A stretch of DNA of 64,000 nucleotides. Source: Pseudomonas sp. BCA17 (lineage in GTDB: Bacteria > Pseudomonadota > Gammaproteobacteria > Pseudomonadales > Pseudomonadaceae). The notes under the pieces are model-generated. The model saw nothing but the letters and a program-made list of their open reading frames with translations. It ran no database searches and was not told the DNA's origin. The stretch spans positions 62,001 to 126,000 of the forward strand of contig NZ_SGWI01000010.1 in NCBI RefSeq assembly GCF_004519405.1, given 5' to 3'. A program made the position numbers and the translations under genes. Positions 26,153 to 34,290 of this stretch are shown in pieces (within the stretch, counting starts at the first letter, position 1; the number at the start of each line of letters is the position of its first letter).

Positions 26153-27427
26153 ATGTCGGAGGCTAATTGCTTGAGTATTGAAAAAGGGTCCCTCTGGCGG
26201 GACAGAAACTTCATGTGTCTTTGGATGGGGCAGTCCGTCAGCGAGATGGGCTCGTCTATCACCAATATTATTCTTCCACTGCTCGCCATTACCACGTTGA
26301 GTGCAACTCCGGGTGAGATTGGCTTACTTCGCGCTATGGCCTCCATTGCTGTATTGCTTGCGTCAATACCTTCGGGTGTCTACATCGACAGATTCAACAA
26401 GCGAAGTTTGATGATCGTGTGCGACTTCGTGCGAGCGGCGATATTGGTTACCGTCCCGCTATTTGCATTTTACGATCAGCTTTCGATGTACTGGCTGTAT
26501 GCCGTGTCCTTCTTGTGTTCCGTGTTCTCGGTCGCCTTCGGAATCGCCTATCACTCCTACTATCCGATTTTTGTGCCGCGCAAGGATTTGCCCGAGGCGA
26601 ACAGCAAGATCGAAACCACGGAATCAGCCGCGCGGGTCGGTGGCCCGGGGATCGGCACGTTCATGGCGGGCTGGATCGGAGCCCCGCTCACGCTGTTATT
26701 CGATGTCGTTTCCTATATTGCCAGCGCTGTTCTCCTGAGTTTTACCAAGACTGACGAGTCGAGCAAGGTGAAGGTAACCAAAAGGCCGCCCTTGCTGCAG
26801 GAAATAGGTGAGGGATTCAAGCTGCTATATGCCAATTCGGTATTGGCGCGAACTGCGATGACGACCATTGGCTCGATGTTCTGCCTGGCCATGATGAATG
26901 CGGTTTTTTTATATTACTTGATTAGCGATTTGAAGCTTTCACCGCAAATGGTCGGTATTGTCTTTTTTATCGGTGAAGGTGGCGGGCTGTTGGCAGCTAT
27001 CCTCGCGAGTGCTTTGATGCGTTCAGTCGGTAGTGCAAAAATAATGTGGTGGGTAGTCTTTCTTAGTCCGGCAGGTTTCCTTTTGGGTGGGGCACAAAGT
27101 CATCCGCTATTGCTGCCGACACTCTATCTATGTTTGACGTCTGTTCGCTTTGTATTGTTTGACATTGCCCAATATTCCTATCGGCAGTCCTCTTGTCCGC
27201 TGGAAAGTCTCGGCAAGGTGACTGCAAGTATCAGAACCTGTATCGGCATTGCGGCGGCAAGCGGGGCAATTTTCGGTGGGTGGCTGGGCAGTATTGTAAG
27301 TCCAGTCGCGAGTATATTCATTGCAACGGTATTGATGTGTGTTTCATCCCTTCCTGTAGTGTTTTCGGCGTTACGGCATACCAGAGATATTGAAGACCTT
27401 CCCGCGCTGACCCATGTAGATCGTTGA
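26153..27427 (+). CDS. MFS exporter (EntS-like)
   Basis: 424 residues with about twelve hydrophobic segments and the major-facilitator pattern GVYIDRFNKRSLM after helix 2. The start WRDRNFMCLWMGQSVSEMGSSITNIILPLLAI and the segment GPGIGTFMAGWIGAPLTLLFDVVSYIASAVLL are typical of the EntS-like drug and siderophore exporters common in NRPS clusters. It is the first gene of the rightward operon and probably exports the finished peptide, which also gives a degree of self-resistance. Confidence 0.88.
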   Translation: MSEANCLSIEKGSLWRDRNFMCLWMGQSVSEMGSSITNIILPLLAITTLSATPGEIGLLRAMASIAVLLASIPSGVYIDRFNKRSLMIVCDFVRAAILVTVPLFAFYDQLSMYWLYAVSFLCSVFSVAFGIAYHSYYPIFVPRKDLPEANSKIETTESAARVGGPGIGTFMAGWIGAPLTLLFDVVSYIASAVLLSFTKTDESSKVKVTKRPPLLQEIGEGFKLLYANSVLARTAMTTIGSMFCLAMMNAVFLYYLISDLKLSPQMVGIVFFIGEGGGLLAAILASALMRSVGSAKIMWWVVFLSPAGFLLGGAQSHPLLLPTLYLCLTSVRFVLFDIAQYSYRQSSCPLESLGKVTASIRTCIGIAAASGAIFGGWLGSIVSPVASIFIATVLMCVSSLPVVFSALRHTRDIEDLPALTHVDR

Positions 27428-27510
27428 TAGAGGTCGGGTCTGCAGCAAAGTTTTCCTCGTGTCGTTTTAGTTGCCAGGTTTTCCTTGGTAAAAAAGGGAG
27501 TTGAACAAGC

Positions 27511-27732
27511 ATGGATAGCAAAAGCGTATATGGCGTTGTCATCAATCAACAAGAACAGTATTCCTTGTGGAATAACGACCGGCCGGTACCGGGAGGATGG
27601 ACCTCCATTGGCGTAACCGGTTCTCAGGATTTTTGTTTGAACTGGATTCAAAATAACTGGCTGGATCAGCGCCCCGGTTTCTTGCGCGAAAACATTGCGC
27701 CGACAAAGGCACCGCCGGTCGAGGAGCTGTAA
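27511..27732 (+). CDS. MbtH-like protein
   Basis: 73 residues with the family signature: YGVVINQQEQYSLWNNDRPVPGGWTSIGVTG followed by CLNWIQNNWLDQRP. MbtH-like proteins bind NRPS adenylation domains and make them soluble and active. The stop codon overlaps the first base of the NRPS start codon (TAATG), so translation is coupled. Confidence 0.96.
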   Translation: MDSKSVYGVVINQQEQYSLWNNDRPVPGGWTSIGVTGSQDFCLNWIQNNWLDQRPGFLRENIAPTKAPPVEEL

Positions 27733-30700
27733 TGAACAGCACCTTTGAAATAACTAATCATGTGCTCGATCTCTTGTCCCGTTATCTTGAGAATGGTGTT
27801 TGCTTGCACCTTGCCAACGAAGGATTCGAGCTGCAAACCCTTGAGTCGTCGGCCTCGCAGCCCCTGGAAGCACTGACACCGGAACTTCAGACGCACTTGC
27901 AGAGCCTGCTGCAGGAGGAAATCGGCAGGCCTTTGCAGGGCGGCACGCTATTGCCGTTGTCCTGGATTCAGCGCCGGCATTACTTCGTCACCCGGCACGA
28001 AGGCGCCGAAGTTTCATCAACAGTGCCTCATGCGTTGCGCTTCAGCGGCAAGCTGGATCGAGCGGCACTGCGTGACGCTTTGCTCCACCTTCAGCGAGTT
28101 CACCCGATGCTCCGGGCGTCCGTGCATGAAATGTACGGAGTGCTCTTTCAATGGATCGCGCCAACGGCTCAACTGACCATTGAATTCGAGGACCTTTCGC
28201 ACACGCCGGTCAGTTCCCGAGAAGCACAATTGGCAGCGTTTTCACTTGACGTCATGCGCCGACCTTTTCAACTCGACCGCGGCGTGCTGATGCGCCCGGT
28301 ACTGGTCAGGCTCAGTGACGAAGAGCATGTTCTGCTGCTGCCGTTGCATCATCTGATTGCTGACGGCTTGTCTCTACGCGTGATCAACGACAGCCTGTTA
28401 TCGGCTTATGAGGGTTACCGTACTTCTGGTCACGCTGACCTGCCGGCGCCGAGTTCAACCTATGCCGACTTCATCCGCTTTCAACATTCTGAGCGGTCCC
28501 TGACGGAGAACGAGCGGCACCTGGACTACTGGATCAAACGCATGGCCGGCAAGCCCGTCATGCTCAGCTTGCCCACCGACAAGGCACGGCCTGCGACGCC
28601 TTCCTACAAAGGCCGTTACGTCGAACGTGTGCTTGATGAGGCTCTGACCAACGCGCTCAGTGACTTTGCAAAGAAGCAACACGTGACGCCGTTCATGCTC
28701 TACAGCGCGGCGTTTCATGTCCTGCTGGCGCGGTATTCGGGTCAGAGTGAAGTGACCTTGGGCTACCCTTTCGGCAATCGTATTCGGCGAGAGGACACCG
28801 ATACCGTCGGGCTGTTTGTCAACACGCTGCTGCAACGCGTTGACGTGAGTGATGATCCCGTTACGAGTGTGTTCCTGACTCGGGTAAAGCGCGAGATCCT
28901 GCTGGGGACGGGGCATCATCGATTGCAATTCGACAAGCTGCTGGATGCATTGGACGTAGATCGCAGCGCCAGTTACCACCCGCTGTTTCAGGCGTTCATC
29001 GGTTATTACGGCCAACAGGCAAACGGGGTAAAGCCCACCAGCGTTGCGGTCAATCCCTACATTGTGGACACCGGGGCGGCGCGTTTCGACCTGGAGTTGT
29101 TCCTTCGCCCGCAAGGTGGCGAAACCGTCATGATGCTCTGGGCGCAAGATGATCTGTTTCGACCGGAAACATCCGCCAGGATGCTCGCACACCTGGACAA
29201 TATCCTGAAGGGCATGCTCGCGGCTCCCGAAGAAAAGATTTCCTCGTTGTCGCTGCTTTCCGAGCAGGAATCCGGGGACCTGTTGAGGCTGGCGAGGGGA
29301 GGCGACCCGCTGCTGCCGGGCACCACGATTCTTGAACAGATCGCCGATACGTGCCGCGCTTTTCCAGACCGGGTTGCCGTGCGATTTGAGGGACAGTCGA
29401 TCTCTTACCGCGAGCTGGACGCGGCTTCGTGGCATGTGGCGCGATCCCTGGCAGATCATAGGGTAAAGGCGGGCGATGTTGTCGCGGTCCAGTTGCAACG
29501 CTCAAGGGAGTTGCCGATCTGCCTGCTCGGGATTCTCAAGGCGGGCGCCGCCTACATGCCGCTGGATCCCCAGGCGCCGCAGAGTCGAGTGATGGAGATG
29601 CTCGATGATTGTTCCCCACGTGTCTTGATTGTCGAAGACAGCGCTATGGCGCCTCCCGGGGAGCTGCCTTGGGCCACCCTTTCTTCCTTGTTCACCCAGG
29701 AGCAGGCTGGTCCGGGCGATGCGGCCATTGCGCAGAGGCCGGCGAGCAAGGACCTGGCCTACGTGATCTTCACCTCGGGCTCCACGGGACGGCCCAAAGG
29801 GGTGATGAATACCCATGAGGCGTTGCTGAACCGTCTGGCCTGGATGCAAAAGGCTTTCCCTCTGCAAGCCAGCGATGTCGTTGTGCAAAAGACACCGCTG
29901 ACGTTCGACGTCTCTGTGTGGGAAGTGTTCTGGCCGCTCATGTATGGCGCCACGTTGTTGATGGCCAAACCCGAAGGGCACAAGGATCCCGAGTACCTGG
30001 GGGCACTGTTCTCAAGGGAGCAAGTGAGCGTCGCTCATTTTGTCCCTTCCATGCTGATTGCGTTCGTGGCTGCCGAAGTGTTGCCGTCCTGCACTCATCT
30101 CAGACAGGTGATTTGCAGCGGTGAAGCGCTGCCGCTGCGCTTGGCCAACGCCGTCAAGCAAACCAGTGAAGCCGAATTGCACAACCTTTATGGGCCTACC
30201 GAGGCGGCCATTGACGTCACCTGGTACACGGTGACCGAAAACAGTTTGAAGGCCGGTAGCGTACCGATCGGGCGTGCCATTGATGGGCTTGAGATATTCA
30301 TCCTGGATAAAAACCTCAATCTGGTCCCCCCCGGCGTTGTTGGAGAAATCCATATCGGCGGCATCGGGCTGGCACGTGGCTACATCAACCAACCGGCACT
30401 GACTGCACAGAAATTCATTCCCTCACCCTTCAGTGAACAGGGCGCGCGGTTGTACCGGACTGGTGATCTGGGAAAACACCGCTGGGATGGTCAGATCGAG
30501 TATCTGGGCCGGAACGACAATCAGGTCAAACTGCGGGGCTTTCGCATCGAGTTGGGTGATATCGAAACGGCCCTGATGCGCCTGCCGGCCATTCGCGAAG
30601 CGGTAGTGACACTCAATCAGGACATCCATGGCCACGCGACGCTGGCGGCATTCCTGGCGAGCGATGACGTCAGCGCGCAACTGATACGCCGTGCTCGCGA

Positions 30701-33700
30701 GGCGCTTTCATCCTCCTTGCCGGAGTACATGATTCCCTCCCTGTGGTCGGTCGTTGACGTGTTCTCGAGATTGCAGTCAGGCAAGGTCGACCGGTCCGCT
30801 TTGCCAATACCTGTCGCGTATGCCGACGCAGTTGGCGCTGCGGGGCCGCTTGAGCAAGCGACGTTGAGTGGCATCGAGCAGAGATTGGCAGCCGCCTGGG
30901 CGCTCGTGCTGGGCAGAGTGGTCACCCACGGTGACGAAGACTTCTTTCATTTGGGCGGAGATTCAATTCGCAGTATTGAACTGGTCGTGGCAGCCCGGCG
31001 AGCAGGCTTGCAACTGAGTGTGGAGAAGATTTTCCAGAACTCCACGCTGAGCAGGATGGCCCTGGTTGCCACGCCGCTGAGTGGCCCCGTGTTGATGGCC
31101 ATTGCGCCATTCGGACTGATTTCAGCGGCCGTCCAGGAAGGCCTTTCCCAGGACATCGAAGACGCCTTTCCCTTGTCCCGGCTGATGACCGGACTTTACT
31201 ACGAGTCGGTGGCCAGCCCGGATTACCACATCTATACAACGGCAGTGGAGTTGGAGGGGGCGTTTGTCGAGCCAATGTTCAAGCGTGCTGTCGCGCTGTT
31301 GATGAAACGCCATCCCTTTTTGAGAAGCTCCATTGATGTGTCTTCTTACCATCAACCTCTGCAGTTGATTCATCGCGACGCCGAGGTGTCGTTGGCAGTT
31401 GTCGATATCAGCGACATCGATCCGGCAGCCCAGGCCGCTTCGTTCAAGGCATGGTTCGATGAGCAGCGGACTGTCAGGTTCCAATGGGACAAGGCGCCGT
31501 TGTTTGCCATGACCGTGCATCGTTACAGCGCCTCGCGGTTCACCCTGACACTCGCCGAACCCTATCTTGATGGGTGGAGTGTCACGCTGGTCATCAGTGA
31601 ATTGCTGGAGTTGTATCAGCAGCTCCTGGAGCACGCTGTGCCCGTCGTCGAGCCCGTGCGCGCACAAGGCGAGTTCTTGCTCAGGGAGGCCGAGGCGCTG
31701 GATGACCCGGACCACAAGGCGTTCTGGGCCCGACAGCTCGCGTCGCCTCATCAGGGCCAATTGCCGCTTGCCAAAGGCAGCGATTACCGCACGTTCAATG
31801 TGCCGGTCTCCAGCGCGACGTCCGATAACCTCAAGCGTCTTGCGCAATCATTGGGCGTGTCGATCAAGGCGGTCCTGCTCAGCGCCCATTTGCAAGTCAT
31901 TGCCTTCATTAGTGGCCGTACTGAAGTCATCACCGGCCTGATGTCCAACAGTCGTCCGGAAACGACAGCGGGCACGTCGGCAGTCGGCATGTTCTTGAAT
32001 ACGTTGCCGTTGCAAATCAACGTCGCGGGCCTGACGCGCCGCCGGCTGATTCAAGCCGTGCACGCTTTCGAGGCGCAGGCGCTGCCATTCAGGAACTACC
32101 CGTTTGCGCAGATGTTGAGTGATGCCGGTATCGATAACGTCATCGATTCCACGTTCAACTACACCCATTTCAGACCTTACGAGCAGTTCGCGAACAATCA
32201 GGGGCTGAAGCTCAAGTCTATCAGGGCCACTGACCAGACTTATCACTCGTTGACCGCTCAATTCAGACTCGATGTGTTAACCCAGGGCGTCGGTCTGTTT
32301 GTTGAGTTCTCCAACACGGCGCTGTCGGAAGCCGCGATGGGGCGAATCGCTTCGTACTATGACGCGGTGTTGTCACAGCTGGCGACCGACCCTGAATCCA
32401 GTGTCTGCCCTCTGGACAGGCTGGCAGGCAGCAACGCTCATGCACTTCTGGTGTCGCCACCGGTGGAACTGGAAGTCTCCCGTCTGATCGTCGCGTTTGA
32501 TCAGCAATGCGAGGCTTCACCGCAGTCATTGGCATTGCTCTGTGAGGGGCGCTCGATCAGCTATGCGTGCCTGTCTCAGTGGGTCGACAGGTTCGCCGAA
32601 ACACTGCGTGAACAGCAGGTGGTGCCAGGTTCCGTCGTCGGCATCTGCGTCGAGCGATCTGCCGAGTATGTCGTCGCAGTGCTGGCATCGTTGCGCCTCG
32701 CTGCCACCTACATGCCGCTGGATCACGCCAGCCCGACCGAACGGCTGGGGATGATCCTGCATCAATCACAAGCCCGGCTGCTGATCGTGTCTGAGTCGAC
32801 CCGGGGCAAGGTACCCGGTGAGATTCGTGCCGTGGCGGTTGAAGCGATGCCGGTCGATGAGCGGCGTTCCACCGCCAGCTGGCCACTGAATGCGCGGCAT
32901 CCAGCGGTCTTGATGTACACCTCTGGCAGTACGGGAACCCCTAAAGGTGTCCTGTTGCACGATGAGGCCATTCTGACGCGCCTGCAGTGGTCGCGATGCC
33001 AGGAACCGAGTAAACCCTCGGACGTTTTCGTGCTGAGAACGCCAGTCGGCTTTGTCGACGGCATCGCCGAAATGTTCGATGGACTGCTCAGAGGCGTGCC
33101 TACGGTGATCTTGCCGGAACGCATCAAAGACCCGGTGGAGCTGATGAACTTCATCCAGACCCACCGAATTACCAAGTTGACCTGCGTGCCCGCCCTGGCA
33201 ACCGAGATGCTCGAGTCGGGCGCCGAAGCGCGCGCCAGGCTGGCCACGCTCGATTGCCTGCACTTGAGCGGTGAATTGCTCAAAGGGGAGTTGGTGGAAC
33301 AGATCCGGCAACACCTGCCGGGCGTCAATCTCATCAATTTGTATGGTTCGACAGAGGTTTGCGCGGACGCAACGGTGTTCGAGGTCCGGGAGGCTGCGGC
33401 GCTGCTGACTCCGGTCGGTCTGCCGATTCCCGGTGCACAGGTAATGGTGGAGCATGAGGGGGGCGGTTACGCACCGATCGGGACGCCCGGAGAACTGCTG
33501 GTGGGCGGTCAGATTCTTGCCCTCGGCTACTTCGGCGATGCGAAGCAGACGGCGCAGCGATTCACGCCCTCTTTGTTCAATGATGGCGGACGGGTCTATC
33601 GCACGGGTGATATTGCCGTGCTCAGTGACAGTGGCGATTTGAATGTGTTGGGCCGCGCCGACCGGCAGATAAAGATTCGAGGCATCCGCATCGAGCCCGC

Positions 33701-34247
33701 GGAAATCGAAGCGGCGCTGAAAACCCACGCGCAGGTTGCCGAAGCATTGACCGTGCAGCGTGTGCTGGAAGGGCGAAAAGTGCTGGTGGCCTATGTCCGC
33801 CCGGCGGCGCAGTCTGATGCGGTGGCAACTGATTCGTTGATCGAGCATTTGTCGTCGCGCGTCCTGGTGGCGGCTATCCCGGATGTGTTCATCACCGTTG
33901 AAAGCTGGCCGTTGTTGCCGTCCGGGAAGGTCGATATCAACGCACTCCCGGTTTATGGACCGCAAAGGGCCGAGGGCCGCCAGCCCGAAGGGCTTATCGA
34001 AATGGAGTTGGCCGCGCTCTGGGAGCAGCGGCTCAAGACAGCGCTGGTCAGTGTTGAGGATGACTTCTTTCAACTCGGCGGCAATTCGTTGTCCGCCATT
34101 ATTCTGGCCGGCATGATCGGGCGCCGATTCGGCGTCTGCGTGAATGTGGCAGATATTTTCGACCACAGAACCCTGGCGAAACAGGCGCATCTGCTTGAGG
34201 TGAAACTGCTCGAGACCGAGGCAGCAGAACTGGCGGATGAACAGTGA
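27732..34247 (+). CDS. Two-module NRPS: docking-C-A(Ser)-T-C*-A-T
   Basis: 2,171 residues. Residues 1-58 form a TubC-type N-terminal docking domain (LLSRYLENGVCLHL then ALTPELQTHLQSLLQ). C1 about 75-500 with HHLIADG. A1 about 530-1035; the residues read DVWHISLIDK, the serine code. T1 with GGDS Ser1078. C2 about 1125-1560, in which HHxxxDG is replaced by AEPYLDG (1275-1281), so the catalytic histidine is missing. A2 about 1585-2070 reads VDATHSLADK: the Asp that binds the alpha-amino group is replaced by Val, as in beta-alanine-activating domains (VDWVISLADK). T2 with GGNS Ser2119. There is no epimerase, thioesterase or reductase, so the chain must pass on, most simply to the C-A-MT-T-R protein. 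Confidence 0.92.
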   Translation: MNSTFEITNHVLDLLSRYLENGVCLHLANEGFELQTLESSASQPLEALTPELQTHLQSLLQEEIGRPLQGGTLLPLSWIQRRHYFVTRHEGAEVSSTVPHALRFSGKLDRAALRDALLHLQRVHPMLRASVHEMYGVLFQWIAPTAQLTIEFEDLSHTPVSSREAQLAAFSLDVMRRPFQLDRGVLMRPVLVRLSDEEHVLLLPLHHLIADGLSLRVINDSLLSAYEGYRTSGHADLPAPSSTYADFIRFQHSERSLTENERHLDYWIKRMAGKPVMLSLPTDKARPATPSYKGRYVERVLDEALTNALSDFAKKQHVTPFMLYSAAFHVLLARYSGQSEVTLGYPFGNRIRREDTDTVGLFVNTLLQRVDVSDDPVTSVFLTRVKREILLGTGHHRLQFDKLLDALDVDRSASYHPLFQAFIGYYGQQANGVKPTSVAVNPYIVDTGAARFDLELFLRPQGGETVMMLWAQDDLFRPETSARMLAHLDNILKGMLAAPEEKISSLSLLSEQESGDLLRLARGGDPLLPGTTILEQIADTCRAFPDRVAVRFEGQSISYRELDAASWHVARSLADHRVKAGDVVAVQLQRSRELPICLLGILKAGAAYMPLDPQAPQSRVMEMLDDCSPRVLIVEDSAMAPPGELPWATLSSLFTQEQAGPGDAAIAQRPASKDLAYVIFTSGSTGRPKGVMNTHEALLNRLAWMQKAFPLQASDVVVQKTPLTFDVSVWEVFWPLMYGATLLMAKPEGHKDPEYLGALFSREQVSVAHFVPSMLIAFVAAEVLPSCTHLRQVICSGEALPLRLANAVKQTSEAELHNLYGPTEAAIDVTWYTVTENSLKAGSVPIGRAIDGLEIFILDKNLNLVPPGVVGEIHIGGIGLARGYINQPALTAQKFIPSPFSEQGARLYRTGDLGKHRWDGQIEYLGRNDNQVKLRGFRIELGDIETALMRLPAIREAVVTLNQDIHGHATLAAFLASDDVSAQLIRRAREALSSSLPEYMIPSLWSVVDVFSRLQSGKVDRSALPIPVAYADAVGAAGPLEQATLSGIEQRLAAAWALVLGRVVTHGDEDFFHLGGDSIRSIELVVAARRAGLQLSVEKIFQNSTLSRMALVATPLSGPVLMAIAPFGLISAAVQEGLSQDIEDAFPLSRLMTGLYYESVASPDYHIYTTAVELEGAFVEPMFKRAVALLMKRHPFLRSSIDVSSYHQPLQLIHRDAEVSLAVVDISDIDPAAQAASFKAWFDEQRTVRFQWDKAPLFAMTVHRYSASRFTLTLAEPYLDGWSVTLVISELLELYQQLLEHAVPVVEPVRAQGEFLLREAEALDDPDHKAFWARQLASPHQGQLPLAKGSDYRTFNVPVSSATSDNLKRLAQSLGVSIKAVLLSAHLQVIAFISGRTEVITGLMSNSRPETTAGTSAVGMFLNTLPLQINVAGLTRRRLIQAVHAFEAQALPFRNYPFAQMLSDAGIDNVIDSTFNYTHFRPYEQFANNQGLKLKSIRATDQTYHSLTAQFRLDVLTQGVGLFVEFSNTALSEAAMGRIASYYDAVLSQLATDPESSVCPLDRLAGSNAHALLVSPPVELEVSRLIVAFDQQCEASPQSLALLCEGRSISYACLSQWVDRFAETLREQQVVPGSVVGICVERSAEYVVAVLASLRLAATYMPLDHASPTERLGMILHQSQARLLIVSESTRGKVPGEIRAVAVEAMPVDERRSTASWPLNARHPAVLMYTSGSTGTPKGVLLHDEAILTRLQWSRCQEPSKPSDVFVLRTPVGFVDGIAEMFDGLLRGVPTVILPERIKDPVELMNFIQTHRITKLTCVPALATEMLESGAEARARLATLDCLHLSGELLKGELVEQIRQHLPGVNLINLYGSTEVCADATVFEVREAAALLTPVGLPIPGAQVMVEHEGGGYAPIGTPGELLVGGQILALGYFGDAKQTAQRFTPSLFNDGGRVYRTGDIAVLSDSGDLNVLGRADRQIKIRGIRIEPAEIEAALKTHAQVAEALTVQRVLEGRKVLVAYVRPAAQSDAVATDSLIEHLSSRVLVAAIPDVFITVESWPLLPSGKVDINALPVYGPQRAEGRQPEGLIEMELAALWEQRLKTALVSVEDDFFQLGGNSLSAIILAGMIGRRFGVCVNVADIFDHRTLAKQAHLLEVKLLETEAAELADEQ

Positions 34248-34290
34248 TCGCCGGGCAGCTGGCATCGTTTAGATAAGGATGTGAAACGAC

